Below, piece by piece: positions 33,520 through 42,275 of a stretch of 52,584 nt of DNA. Position 1 is the first letter of the stretch. Each line of letters opens with the position of its first letter. The notes below the pieces were generated by a model. That model saw only the letters and a program-made list of their open reading frames with translations, did not search any database and had not been told where the DNA came from. Origin of the DNA: Opitutia bacterium (GTDB taxonomy: Bacteria > Verrucomicrobiota > Verrucomicrobiia > Opitutales > JABJCN01); contig JABJCN010000189.1 of assembly GCA_018668635.1 (NCBI GenBank), forward strand, positions 1 to 52,584, written 5' to 3'. The position numbers were made by a program, and so were the translations under genes.

Positions 33520-34838
33520 TGGACTTACTTTCAGATAATCTTGATTGGCTTGAGGAACGATTGGAGAAGGCCGACCCTTGCGAGAAATCCGGGCGAATAC
33601 TCAATGTTAATGGCTTGGTTATTGAGTCGGAGGGCCCTGAGGTTGCTCTCGGTGAAGTTTGCCGTATTGAATCAGACCGTAGCGGTGAGTCTGCTCCTGC
33701 AGAGGTGGTCGGGTTTCGTGAGAATCGAGTGCTTTTGATGCCCTTGGGAGAAATTAATGATTTGCATCCCGGTTGCCGTGTTGTCTCCTCGCATGAGGAT
33801 AATGCTGTTCCGGTCGGGGTGAACCTTCTTGGTCGGGTTCTGAATGGGCGTATGCATCCGATTGACGGAAAGGGGCGACTACTTGCCCCTACTACCGGCA
33901 AGCTAAAGAATGCACCACCGGATCCAATGAGCCGAAAATCAATTGAAACCCCGTTTGAAACCGGGGTGAAGGCTATCGACACATTTGTGCCTCTAGGGCA
34001 TGGCCAGCGTGTGGGTATTTTTTCCGGTAGTGGTGTCGGTAAATCTGTTCTACTGGGTATGCTGGCTCGAAATTCTGAGTCTGATGTTAACGTCATTGCC
34101 CTTGTTGGTGAACGAGGACGCGAGGTAAAGGACTTTATTGACAAGCATTTGGGAGAGGAAGGGATGCGTAAATCCGTTGTTATTGTCACCACTTCCGATC
34201 AACCGGCACCTTTACGTATTCGTGCGGCCAACCTAGCTACAGCCATTGCTGAGGATTTTCGTAATCAGGGTAAGAATGTAATGCTCCTTATGGATTCTGT
34301 CACACGATTGGCTATGGCTCAGCGTGAGATAGGTCTTGCCGTAGGAGAACCTCCTACAACTCGGGGCTATACTCCGTCAGTTTTTGGTCTGCTGCCAAAG
34401 TTGCTTGAGCGTTCCGGCACAGGCGAGGTCGGGTCCATCACTGCTATTTATACAGTGCTGGTGGAGGGTGATGACATGAATGAACCAGTGGCTGATGCTG
34501 TACGCAGTATATTGGATGGTCACATTGTTCTGAGTCGTAAACTTGCCAATGCGAATTTATTTCCTGCCATTGATGTATTGGACAGTATCAGTCGCCTTTA
34601 CCTTGATGTTTGTAGTGAGGAGGAAATTCGTTTGGTTACTGAGGCTCGAGACCTCCTTGCTGTATACCGTCATAACGAAGATCTCATAAATGTGGGAGCT
34701 TATGCGCCCGGAACAAATGCTCAGATTGATCGTGCGGTTGAGAAGTTTCCTGCGATTCGAGAGTTTTTAAGGCAGGTTCATGGCACCAAGTTCAGCCGTG
34801 CTAACAGCTTTATCGAACTGGGGGAGATTCTTGGATGA
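33516..34838 (+). CDS. fliI: Flagellum-specific export ATPase FliI
   Basis: A 440-residue F1-beta-like ATPase that powers unfolding and release of chaperone-substrate complexes at the export gate. The P-loop is FSGSGVGKSVLLGML, Walker B LLMDSVTRLAMAQREIGLA, and the family segment GEPPTTRGYTPSVFGLLPKL is intact, as is DQPAPLRIRAANLATAIAE. Full length. It overlaps fliH by 4 bases and fliJ by 4 bases (ATGA), so translation of all three is probably coupled. A 264-residue antisense frame here is a shadow. Confidence 0.96.
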   Translation: MMDLLSDNLDWLEERLEKADPCEKSGRILNVNGLVIESEGPEVALGEVCRIESDRSGESAPAEVVGFRENRVLLMPLGEINDLHPGCRVVSSHEDNAVPVGVNLLGRVLNGRMHPIDGKGRLLAPTTGKLKNAPPDPMSRKSIETPFETGVKAIDTFVPLGHGQRVGIFSGSGVGKSVLLGMLARNSESDVNVIALVGERGREVKDFIDKHLGEEGMRKSVVIVTTSDQPAPLRIRAANLATAIAEDFRNQGKNVMLLMDSVTRLAMAQREIGLAVGEPPTTRGYTPSVFGLLPKLLERSGTGEVGSITAIYTVLVEGDDMNEPVADAVRSILDGHIVLSRKLANANLFPAIDVLDSISRLYLDVCSEEEIRLVTEARDLLAVYRHNEDLINVGAYAPGTNAQIDRAVEKFPAIREFLRQVHGTKFSRANSFIELGEILG

Positions 34839-35302
34839 GACCTTTTCGGTACAGGCTACAGCTTCTGATGGAGCTCAGGGAAAAGGATCGAGACACCGCT
34901 TTACAGGCCTACGCTGGTGCCATGAATTCGAGATTGCGCCAGGAGGGCAAGAGTAAGGCACTTGGAACGCGTATCAAAGCGATCAGTCATCAAATTCAGG
35001 ATCGCCGTCTCCAGAATTTCCCTGCGTCCATGCATTCCATTTATTACACTTCTCTGGAGGATGCAAAAAAACAGTTAAAAGAAAGCAATGTCCTGCTTAT
35101 CGAACGTCGTTCCGTTGAAGAAGATCGTCGCAAGGATTATCTCAAGCTGAAGAGTAAACACGATGTTCTACATCAGCTCAGCGAACGTAAACGCGAAGAA
35201 CATATTTTCAATGAATTCAAGGCAGAAGAGAAGGTTCTCGAAGATTTGGCTAATAATCATTCTGTCTCAAACAATCCTTTAATAACACCTGTTCACATCT
35301 GA
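34835..35302 (+). CDS. fliJ: Flagellar export protein FliJ
   Basis: A 155-residue coiled-coil protein, identified by position directly after fliI (ATGA overlap) and by its composition: FRYRLQLLMELREKDRDTAL at the N-terminus, the usual FliJ opening, then long charged helices through to the end. FliJ sits in the centre of the FliI hexamer as the stalk and escorts chaperones. Sequence conservation in this family is low, so the name rests mainly on context and fold pattern. Confidence 0.85.
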   Translation: MRPFRYRLQLLMELREKDRDTALQAYAGAMNSRLRQEGKSKALGTRIKAISHQIQDRRLQNFPASMHSIYYTSLEDAKKQLKESNVLLIERRSVEEDRRKDYLKLKSKHDVLHQLSERKREEHIFNEFKAEEKVLEDLANNHSVSNNPLITPVHI

Positions 35303-35303
35303 A

Positions 35304-35978
35304 ATGAAGAAGCTCTTAAACTCTACTTGGTTCTACAGTTTGCTTGCGCTTGCTATAGCTTTTGTACTCGCGGTTATTTTTGCCAGGAAAGATCTGAAGA
35401 AGATAGGGGCTTCTCATGAGACGCATGAAGCCTCGGCACCTATGGGGCCGGTTAAATATCCCGGTAAATTGACAGAAGAACTCAAGGAATTTGTGGCCAC
35501 CTTGGAAAAACGTGATGCCAAAATCCGTGAAAAGGAAGAAGCTTTGGAGAAAATAAGAGACAGTCTCAGGCAGGAAAAGGAAGAATTTGATGTTCTCAAG
35601 ACTGAGGTCACTAATTTACAGGATCAATTTGACCAAAAAGCAGAGGCTTTTCGCCAAAAGCGAATAATTTTGGAGAAAGCCGAACAACTTAAAATGGTAG
35701 ATTTGACCAAAACCGTCGAAAGTTTGTCCCCGAGTGCTGCCGTTGCCCTTTTTCTCCAGATGAACAAGGACAATCCTGAGAATTTTGCAAACCCGACTAT
35801 CACTGGTATTCTAAATCTCATGGACCCAAAGGACATCGCTCCCATTTTTGAGGAGATGACAGATGGCAAGCAAGCCTCTGATGATTCCAAGGCGTTGGCC
35901 GCTATTCTGGCCCAGCAACTACGGCGCCTTGTGGTGGAGGAAACCCCTGCCAACCCTGGCAATCCTTCGGGCGGATGA
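35304..35978 (+). CDS. MotE-like membrane protein with coiled coil
   Basis: A 224-residue protein: one N-terminal membrane helix (TWFYSLLALAIAFVLAVIFA, ~8-27), a long Glu/Lys coiled coil (~60-135), and a C-terminal MgtE_N/MotE-type domain (LSPSAAVALFLQMNKDNP, ITGILNLMDPKDIAPIFEEM). MotE is a periplasmic chaperone for the stator protein MotC in alphaproteobacteria, and related proteins occur beside fliJ in other phyla. Function here is inferred. It starts one base after the fliJ stop. An alternative is a FliK or rod accessory factor. Confidence 0.75.
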   Translation: MKKLLNSTWFYSLLALAIAFVLAVIFARKDLKKIGASHETHEASAPMGPVKYPGKLTEELKEFVATLEKRDAKIREKEEALEKIRDSLRQEKEEFDVLKTEVTNLQDQFDQKAEAFRQKRIILEKAEQLKMVDLTKTVESLSPSAAVALFLQMNKDNPENFANPTITGILNLMDPKDIAPIFEEMTDGKQASDDSKALAAILAQQLRRLVVEETPANPGNPSGG

Positions 35979-36012
35979 CGGCACTTGATAATATCAAACC
36001 AATTTCTTAGAG

Positions 36013-37224
36013 ATGGCATTTGCTCAGGACATAAACCTTACTCGTCTACAACAATCACCTGTTGATTCTCGCGGGGTATTTTTGCCCGGCACCACGGATG
36101 GACAGGCTCATTCATTAGGCGTTGCGGATGAGGACCTTTTTCAGAAATACATCTTGGATAAGGAGTCTGCTTCAAATTCCGGAGAAAAGACGGTCTTTGA
36201 AGATTCGCCACTTGATAATGAAGATTTACAAACGCATGGCTTTCTCTCCTCCCGCGAGCAAAAGACTGTTAGGCAACACATCGAGGGCAAAGGAACTAAA
36301 ACAGTTCCCCCACGCAAAGGGCATTTTAACGGGCGGGGTTTGTCTCCACTAAATTCTGCTGCATCAGATGTCACTAATCAAAAGCCTTCCCAAAAAACAG
36401 AGAATCCCGGGGTGGCACTCGAAAAGGAACTCAGGCCAACTGATAGACCTGTGGCTAAACTCAATCTTAGTGAGGCAACCAAGGGAAAGGCTGTCCCAGT
36501 TCAAAATATATCGAAACAAAGCATTGTTACGACTCCCAAGATTCCAATGCAGGCAGCAGCAGCCAAATTTGAATCCATTTCTAAGGAAGTTCAACAGTCT
36601 CAGCAGAAAGTCCTTAAGGAGAAACCGGCGTCCTCTCTTCAACAGGCGTCTCATAATACAAATTCAGCTAAGTCTGAGATTTCTTCTCTTTCCCGCGGGC
36701 AGTCACAAGGAGAGTCTTTTCCCGACAACACTAATTCCCAGCATTCTCAAGGTGAGAACTTCGGGCAAAATCAATCTGCGCGTAAAGATGCTTCAATCCT
36801 CTCAGAGTTGGCGCCGCAGGTTCAACCAGAGAATATTCAACAATTAAATGGTTTGTCCCCCAATTCACCAGGTCTTGCCTCAAATGGGCAGACAGGCCTC
36901 TATAGCGGAGTCATCGGCCAACTTGCAGATCAATTATTTCGCCTAAAGCAATCAGGTAGCACTTCCACAAGTCGAGTGACACTTGACCTCCCTGACGGCG
37001 AAAAATTACTTGTGCGATTTCATGTCCGCGGTAGCCAAGGTATGCAAATCCAGTTTTCAACCCGCTCAAAAGGGCTGAAGAGTGCTTTAGAGGAATCCTG
37101 GGACCAACTAAAAGTTGAAGCTGGTCAACGTGGTATCACACTGGATGATCCGGAATTTGAAGGGATAGAGGAAGAAAAACCAGCGAATCTTTTTCTTGGA
37201 CAAAACCTGCTTAATGCTCGCTGA
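36013..37224 (+). CDS. fliK: Flagellar hook-length control protein FliK-like
   Basis: A 403-residue protein with a long low-complexity N-terminal part (~1-290, rich in Gln, Ser, Asn and Lys), as expected of the ruler segment. The C-terminal globular domain (~305-390) has VTLDLPDGEKLLVRFHVRG and a long helix (SALEESWDQLKVEAGQRGI), the usual Flg_hook/FliK fold and spacing. FliK measures hook length and switches export specificity through FlhB. It sits immediately before flgD and flgE, the standard arrangement. Confidence 0.82.
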   Translation: MAFAQDINLTRLQQSPVDSRGVFLPGTTDGQAHSLGVADEDLFQKYILDKESASNSGEKTVFEDSPLDNEDLQTHGFLSSREQKTVRQHIEGKGTKTVPPRKGHFNGRGLSPLNSAASDVTNQKPSQKTENPGVALEKELRPTDRPVAKLNLSEATKGKAVPVQNISKQSIVTTPKIPMQAAAAKFESISKEVQQSQQKVLKEKPASSLQQASHNTNSAKSEISSLSRGQSQGESFPDNTNSQHSQGENFGQNQSARKDASILSELAPQVQPENIQQLNGLSPNSPGLASNGQTGLYSGVIGQLADQLFRLKQSGSTSTSRVTLDLPDGEKLLVRFHVRGSQGMQIQFSTRSKGLKSALEESWDQLKVEAGQRGITLDDPEFEGIEEEKPANLFLGQNLLNAR

Positions 37225-37266
37225 CCCAATTTTAATCAAATCTAGAAAATTCAACCCACACGAATC

Positions 37267-37698
37267 ATGATCGCCGATACAGTAGCATCGTCCACGCCCA
37301 CTGGAGTAACTCCCTCACAAAGAAATCTACCGACAAAGGAATCCCAAATGGAGATGGATGACTTCCTTAAACTGCTGACATCCCAGTTGCAGTATCAGGA
37401 TCCCATGGAACCCATGAAGGATACGGAGTTTATCGCCCAAATGGCCAGTTTTTCATCGCTGGATCAGATGAGTTCCCTGAACAAGAACTTTGAAAGCTTT
37501 TTCCAGACCCAGATGAATCAGTCGGTACAGAGCTACCTTGGCAAGGTTGTCACTCTCCAAGGTGGAGGATCAGCAGAAACATACGGACTGGTCACGGCAG
37601 TTACCCACAAGGATGGAGTAATGAAACTGACTGTTAATGGCAGCGATCATGATGCCTCCCACGTGACACGGGTTGAGCTCCCACAGGAGCAGGAGTAA
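37267..37698 (+). CDS. flgD: Flagellar hook scaffolding protein FlgD, short form
   Basis: A 143-residue hook cap. The N-terminal motif DFLKLLTSQLQYQDPMEPMK with TEFIAQMASFSSLDQM is diagnostic. A short beta part follows (YLGKVVTLQGGGSAETYGLV, then VMKLTVNG). E. coli FlgD has about 231 residues with an Ig-like domain inserted in the Tudor-like one; here only a small Tudor-like segment appears to remain, so the Ig-like insert is missing. It fits with the compact FlgE encoded next. Confidence 0.92.
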   Translation: MIADTVASSTPTGVTPSQRNLPTKESQMEMDDFLKLLTSQLQYQDPMEPMKDTEFIAQMASFSSLDQMSSLNKNFESFFQTQMNQSVQSYLGKVVTLQGGGSAETYGLVTAVTHKDGVMKLTVNGSDHDASHVTRVELPQEQE

Positions 37699-37763
37699 AC
37701 GGGTACAATCGATTCACCTGATTTAAATATTCAAACTTAAAACCTCAAAATCATTAAATAGCC

Positions 37764-38576
37764 ATGCTACAATCAGTTTTCACCGGAGCCAGTGCATTAA
37801 AGACCTTCTCCAAGGGGATGGAGGTCATAGGCAACAATGTTGCCAACGTAAACTCCCTCGGATTCAAGGGTCAGAGGGCTGAATACACCGATAGCTTCTA
37901 TAACACCTTTTTAAAAGCGGACAACTCAGAAACCAGTGGAGCCCCTGGTCATCAGATCGGATCGGGTGTTAAACTGGGAAATATTTCCGGAAAATTCACA
38001 CAAGGATCCATTCAGCAGACAGGTGTTGACACAGATTTAGCAATATATGGCGACGGATTTTTTCAAGTGCGTGATCCAGAGGCAGCAGATGATGCCGATG
38101 CAACCCTTTTTACTCGAGCTGGAAATTTTAATTGGGATTCCCAGGGTCGGTTTGTAACTTCTGAAGGGTTTATTGTTCAGGGGGATAAAGGGGATCTCCA
38201 GATAGAAGATCTCACGAAGGTTGAAAGTTTCCGTTTTGAAAATGATGGAACTCTTCGCATGCTTATGGAAGATGGAACCGAGCAACTTCAGCAAGTCTTC
38301 CTTACCAACTTCAATGTTCCCGGTAAATTAATCCGGGAGGGTGGTGGTTATTTTTCTAACAAGGGAGACCTCGGGGCACAGATCGACGATGGGCTTGTTC
38401 CGCCGACGACTGCCGGCACCGGTGAGATAAAACCTTATTCCCTTGAGCTTTCCAATGTTGATCTAACCGGAGAGTTCAGTAGCATTATTGCCAATCAGAG
38501 AAGTTTCCAGGCAGGTGCTCGAATTGTAACTGTTTCCGATGCAATGTATGGGGAAGCCGTGAACCTGAAGCGTTAA
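37764..38576 (+). CDS. flgE: Flagellar hook protein FlgE, compact form
   Basis: A 270-residue hook subunit. The N-terminal D0 segment IGNNVANVNSLGFKGQRAEY and the C-terminal VDLTGEFSSIIANQRSFQAGA are FlgE/F/G-family. The domain after D0 reads GNISGKFTQGSIQQTGVDTD and LAIYGDGFFQVRDPEA. It follows flgD, so FlgE is the most sensible name, although its length is close to that of the rod proteins. Ordinary hooks have about 400 residues with a D2 domain in the middle; this protein has no room for it. FlgF/FlgG genes are separately present near the right edge. Confidence 0.85.
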   Translation: MLQSVFTGASALKTFSKGMEVIGNNVANVNSLGFKGQRAEYTDSFYNTFLKADNSETSGAPGHQIGSGVKLGNISGKFTQGSIQQTGVDTDLAIYGDGFFQVRDPEAADDADATLFTRAGNFNWDSQGRFVTSEGFIVQGDKGDLQIEDLTKVESFRFENDGTLRMLMEDGTEQLQQVFLTNFNVPGKLIREGGGYFSNKGDLGAQIDDGLVPPTTAGTGEIKPYSLELSNVDLTGEFSSIIANQRSFQAGARIVTVSDAMYGEAVNLKR

Positions 38577-38618
38577 CCTTTGCTTTGACTTGTGCAGAAA
38601 AATCCTAAGATAAGTCTT

Positions 38619-39146
38619 ATGAAATTGAAAAAAGGAACCTCCAACCGATGGGATAAATCCCGCGGTAATATCTGGGTGCCAGTTATTGTCGTGTTATTAC
38701 TTGCGCCTGTCCTTACCATTTTAACCCACAAGTTCATAGTTTCCCCCAAAGTCGTTGATGGTGGTGATCATGGTGGCGGTCATGCGGAACATGGATCTAG
38801 CGATAAGCATGATGATCATGGTGGCGGTAAAGGGCATGACATGCATCACAAGACAATTGGCCCATTAACAACCAATCTTGCCGGGGAGCACCGCACTCGA
38901 TTTATCAATGTCACATATCAGATTGAAGGATCTGATAAGAAATTCGAGGATAAGATCAATCACGCTGAGGCAAAAATAAAAAGTGCCACCATCAGCTATT
39001 TATCATCCCTTACCCTCGCGGCCATTAACAATAATCCTCGGATGATGTCATTGATCCAACGTGAACTAAAGGATAAGCTGAACGCAGTACACGGTCTCGA
39101 AAATGTTATCGAGAATCTTGATTTCACAGAATTTAGCATCCAGTAG
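38619..39146 (+). CDS. fliL: Flagellar basal body-associated protein FliL with a His-rich linker
   Basis: A 175-residue inner-membrane protein by the ATG 38619 start (GTG 38592 would add nine residues). A membrane helix (WVPVIVVLLLAPVLTIL, ~19-35) is followed by a periplasmic linker very rich in His, Gly and Asp (HGGGHAEHGSSDKHDD, then HDMHHK). The SPFH-like FliL domain follows (FINVTYQIEG, then IKSATISYLSSLTL and LIQRELKDKLNAV). FliL surrounds and supports the stator. The His-rich linker is an addition not typical of the family and may bind metal. Confidence 0.85.
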   Translation: MKLKKGTSNRWDKSRGNIWVPVIVVLLLAPVLTILTHKFIVSPKVVDGGDHGGGHAEHGSSDKHDDHGGGKGHDMHHKTIGPLTTNLAGEHRTRFINVTYQIEGSDKKFEDKINHAEAKIKSATISYLSSLTLAAINNNPRMMSLIQRELKDKLNAVHGLENVIENLDFTEFSIQ

Positions 39147-40280
39147 ATGAGCGACGACCCTTCCAGCGAAGAACAAGAAGACATTTCCTCTGATGAGGAG
39201 GATGGCTTGACTGAAGATTCTGCCCCATTGGCAGAACCTCAAGACGATATTGGCGATCCTGAAGTTGCCGAGGATGTAAATCTGCCCGATGATGCAGCCC
39301 CTGATGCCTTTAGCCAAGACGAATTGGACCGGATGGTCGGTGGTCCTGCAGCTGTCGAAGGCGTAGCGCAGGTATTTCGTGCAAACGGTGAGCTCATAAG
39401 TGAAGATGTGGATGTCCGCCAATTTGATTTTCGTAATCCTGTCTTCCTTTCCGAAAAAGAGGTCAATCAGGTCCGTGCTCGTAACGACAAGTTTGCGTTT
39501 TATCTTGGTCAGAATCTTGCAATGGAGTTACGGATGGGTATCGATTTTACCGTGACAAACCTTTCTGTTCAGCAGTATGCACAATTTACTCAATCGATAG
39601 AGAGTCCCTCCCACGTATCCTTGTTCAAAATTAACGAGCTTACAGGCGTTGGTCTTCTTGAGATCAGTCCTGTTCTTGCTCTCGGAATGGTCGATCGCGC
39701 GCTAGGTGGGAAAGGTGTCGCCAGTCAGGATTTACGCTTTCTGACTGCCATTGAGTCTGCCATGGTGGATGACATTGCGCAGATTATTGTCGACGAATGG
39801 TGCCATCAGTGGGACGGATATATGGAATTGAGTGCCCAAGTCATTGGTCAGGAAACCACGGGACGTTTTCTTCAAACATCATCTTTCGACAGTCCCGTGA
39901 TCGTATTGGCAATTGAAGCCAATCTCGGGGAGATCAAGGAAACCATCCGAATAGGGATTCCTTACTACACCGTTACCCCTATCCTGACGAAAATCCAAGA
40001 GGTTACCCAGAAGGCGAACAAGGCTACAGGCAAGGAGGGGGGGGTCCCATGGAAAAATACCTACGATAATATTTCCGTTCAGGTGAATTCTGAATGGGCT
40101 GTGTCTGAAACGACGGTCAAAGGCCTTCTTGGCTTACAGGAGGGAGATTTTCTTGATCTTGGACCAAACATTTTGCAACAAACTCGTATAACTATCGCTG
40201 GGAAGGATTGTTTCCTTGGTGAATACGGAAAGGAAGGTGATGGTGTTGCCGTGAAAATTACGGAAAAACTTTCCACCTGA
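39147..40280 (+). CDS. fliM: Flagellar motor switch protein FliM
   Basis: A 377-residue C-ring protein; the ATG immediately follows the fliL stop. An acidic extension (~1-50, mainly Asp/Glu) precedes the CheY-binding motif FSQDELDRMVGG (~55-66), normally at the N-terminus. The CheC-like middle domain follows (LAMELRMGIDFTVTNLSVQQ, FKINELTGVGLLEISPVLAL, ALGGKG), then the SpoA-type end (SVQVNSEWAVSETTVKGLLG, LQEGDFLDLG). FliM receives CheY-P and sets rotation direction. Chemotaxis genes are not in the window. Confidence 0.95.
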   Translation: MSDDPSSEEQEDISSDEEDGLTEDSAPLAEPQDDIGDPEVAEDVNLPDDAAPDAFSQDELDRMVGGPAAVEGVAQVFRANGELISEDVDVRQFDFRNPVFLSEKEVNQVRARNDKFAFYLGQNLAMELRMGIDFTVTNLSVQQYAQFTQSIESPSHVSLFKINELTGVGLLEISPVLALGMVDRALGGKGVASQDLRFLTAIESAMVDDIAQIIVDEWCHQWDGYMELSAQVIGQETTGRFLQTSSFDSPVIVLAIEANLGEIKETIRIGIPYYTVTPILTKIQEVTQKANKATGKEGGVPWKNTYDNISVQVNSEWAVSETTVKGLLGLQEGDFLDLGPNILQQTRITIAGKDCFLGEYGKEGDGVAVKITEKLST

Positions 40281-40310
40281 ACCCAACTTGTTTCTTATAA
40301 ATAAACTATC

Positions 40311-40559
40311 ATGGACGCTAAAAACCTAGATGTTGTTCTGGACGTAAAGGTGAACCTGACCGCAAGGTTGGGTTCATGCGAACTTCCAATGCGCGAAATT
40401 GTTGATTTGACTCCGGGAACGGTCCTACAGTTGGATCGTCAGGCCAAAGACCCCGTGGAACTGCTTGTTAATAACAAAGTAGTTGCCTACGGAGAGGTTG
40501 TTGTTGTCGAGGACAGGTTCGGTATCAAAATTTCCAGTATTGTGGAATCATCGGAGTGA
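40311..40559 (+). CDS. fliN: Flagellar motor switch protein FliN
   Basis: An 82-residue SpoA-domain protein of the C-ring: DVVLDVKVNLTARLGSCELP, then REIVDLTPGTVLQLDRQAKD, ELLVNNKVVAYGEVVVVEDR and FGIKIS. This is essentially the SpoA domain alone, without the N-terminal extension of E. coli FliN (137 residues). FliN forms the base of the C-ring and docks FliH. Its stop overlaps the GTG start of fliO. Confidence 0.94.
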   Translation: MDAKNLDVVLDVKVNLTARLGSCELPMREIVDLTPGTVLQLDRQAKDPVELLVNNKVVAYGEVVVVEDRFGIKISSIVESSE

Positions 40560-41191
40560 AGTTTCCCGGGATCAGCCTCGTGCTGGCGACTTTTCTTCTG
40601 GTCTCCCCAGCACAGCACGGGGAACAGGAAAAGGATTCAGTCGAAGGGCAATCCACGACTTCCAATTCATCTACAACTGGTTTAATTACCAGGACTTCCT
40701 CGATTCCATTCTCATCTGGTTCCACTGATTCAAGGAGTCAAACGGGAGGGATTAATCTTAGTCGACATAAACGAGGAATCCGGGATGCAGATAATGTTGG
40801 TTCCACTGTAAAAGTTTATGGAATCAACAATGATATTTCATCCCCCAAAGCAAACTCCCAAGGTCCAAAATACAATATTATCATCTGGATTTGGTCATTT
40901 GTATTTCTTTTAGTTTTTCTCATAATCCTTTATTTTCTTAACAAAAAAGGATTTTTTGGGCGGTTTAGAGCGACATCAACTGGTCGACTGAAAATCAAAG
41001 ATCAGATTATGCTTGGGAATCGACAGTTTCTTGTTGTTGTGGAATATGATAATCGTGAAGTCTTGGTAGGAGTGGGACCAGGATTTATTAGGCAAGTATC
41101 AGACCTTAGTAACTCAACAAATGAACCCCCCAGATCTTTTGAGACAGTCTTATCTGACAATCTAGACCCCATAAAGGAGGATGAAAATTAA
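40556..41191 (+). CDS. fliO: Flagellar export protein FliO-like
   Basis: A 211-residue protein, named mainly by position between fliN and fliP. A signal-peptide-like N-terminus (ISLVLATFLLVSPA) is followed by a Ser/Thr-rich stretch, a membrane helix (NIIIWIWSFVFLLVFLIIL, ~103-121), then a cytoplasmic FliO-type domain: GRLKIKDQIMLGNRQFLVVV and REVLVGVGPGFIRQVSDL. FliO helps FliP assemble in the export gate. It starts with GTG 40556, overlapping fliN. Confidence 0.85.
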   Translation: MKFPGISLVLATFLLVSPAQHGEQEKDSVEGQSTTSNSSTTGLITRTSSIPFSSGSTDSRSQTGGINLSRHKRGIRDADNVGSTVKVYGINNDISSPKANSQGPKYNIIIWIWSFVFLLVFLIILYFLNKKGFFGRFRATSTGRLKIKDQIMLGNRQFLVVVEYDNREVLVGVGPGFIRQVSDLSNSTNEPPRSFETVLSDNLDPIKEDEN

Positions 41192-41194
41192 CCT

Positions 41195-41983
41195 ATGAAT
41201 CTATGGGCTAAAATACTGTTGTTACTGTGTGTATTGGTTTTACCTCTTGCTAATGTCTGCGACCTTTGTGCTCAGGCAACAGGTGCTGGATCCACTGCTC
41301 CAGCTGGGTCGAGTCTACGGATAGATATCAGCGGGGATCAGAAACCAGAAGATGTTAGTATTGCCATCCAACTTGTGGTGGCAATGACGTTACTGACTCT
41401 TTCACCGTCTCTGATAATGATGATGACTAGTTTTACTCGCATTGTCATCGTCCTTAGTTTTGTGAGGATGGCCATTGGTGTTCAGCAGGCTCCATCCAAC
41501 CAAATCGTCATAGGATTGGCCTTGTTCATGTCGGTTTTTATTATGGCACCTACATGGGATAGTATTTATAATGATGCTGTTATCCCTTATATGGAGGAGG
41601 AGGCTACTTCAGGTCAGGCTCTGGAGGTTGCATCAGAATACATGAAGGATTTTATGCTCAGGCAAACCGATGAGAAAGACGTGGATTTTATGCTCGGCCT
41701 GTCGCGGTTTGGTCCCATGACTCCTCAGGAATTACCGATGACTGTAGTCGTCCCCTCCTTTATTCTCAGCGAGCTGCGAACAGCCTTTCAGATGGGTTTT
41801 CTTATCTATATGCCTTTTATTATCGTGGATTTCATTGTTGCAACCACTTTGATGTCAATGGGCATGATGATGATGCCTCCTGTTATAATATCTATGCCAT
41901 TTAAAATCCTGCTTTTTGTGCTGGTTGACGGTTGGAACCTAGTCATTAAGTCACTTGTGAATAGTTTCAACACGGTTCAGTAA
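41195..41983 (+). CDS. fliP: Flagellar export gate protein FliP
   Basis: A 262-residue core export-gate subunit with a signal sequence (AKILLLLCVLVLPLANVC) and membrane helices. Family motifs are clear: SLIMMMTSFTRIVIVLSFVR, LALFMSVFIMAPTWDSIYND, PSFILSELRTAFQMGFLIYM and MGMMMMPPVIISMPFKILLF. FliP pentamers with FliQ and FliR form the pore through which the rod, hook and filament subunits pass. It is 3 bases after fliO. An AAGGAGG occurs before it but 14 bases from the ATG, too far to be a normal SD. Confidence 0.97.
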   Translation: MNLWAKILLLLCVLVLPLANVCDLCAQATGAGSTAPAGSSLRIDISGDQKPEDVSIAIQLVVAMTLLTLSPSLIMMMTSFTRIVIVLSFVRMAIGVQQAPSNQIVIGLALFMSVFIMAPTWDSIYNDAVIPYMEEEATSGQALEVASEYMKDFMLRQTDEKDVDFMLGLSRFGPMTPQELPMTVVVPSFILSELRTAFQMGFLIYMPFIIVDFIVATTLMSMGMMMMPPVIISMPFKILLFVLVDGWNLVIKSLVNSFNTVQ

Positions 41984-42005
41984 TTTTTTAATTTTTGTAA
42001 ATCCC

Positions 42006-42275
42006 ATGACGGATGCTCAGGCAGTTGATATTATGCGAGAGTTGATGCAGACTGCATTTGCTACAGCACTCCCCATTCTTGTTACCGCAGTCGGATTTGG
42101 CGTCATGATCAGCCTTATTCAGTCAGTTACCAGTTTACAGGACCAAAGCCTGACCTTTGTACCAAAACTGATCGCGGTTGGATTCGTTATGGTCGTAATG
42201 GCGCCTTATATCGTTAAAAAACTTATGGATTTCGCTGTTAAAATGATCGAAGCCATGCCCTCGATGGCGCCATGA
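42006..42275 (+). CDS. fliQ: Flagellar export gate protein FliQ
   Basis: An 89-residue protein with two membrane helices: ATALPILVTAVGFGVMISL and LIAVGFVMVVMAPYIVK. The link SVTSLQDQSLTFVPKL is characteristic. Normal length. FliQ wraps around the FliP/FliR helical assembly. Its stop overlaps the fliR start by four bases (ATGA). Confidence 0.95.
   Translation: MTDAQAVDIMRELMQTAFATALPILVTAVGFGVMISLIQSVTSLQDQSLTFVPKLIAVGFVMVVMAPYIVKKLMDFAVKMIEAMPSMAP

Noticed and set aside
33398-34192. A 264-residue minus-strand reading frame over fliH/fliI
   Set aside because: Antisense to strongly conserved FliI with a Ser/Arg/Pro-biased composition; a shadow.
36368-36847. A 159-residue plus-strand frame inside fliK
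   Set aside because: Out-of-frame shadow of the Gln/Ser-rich ruler region.
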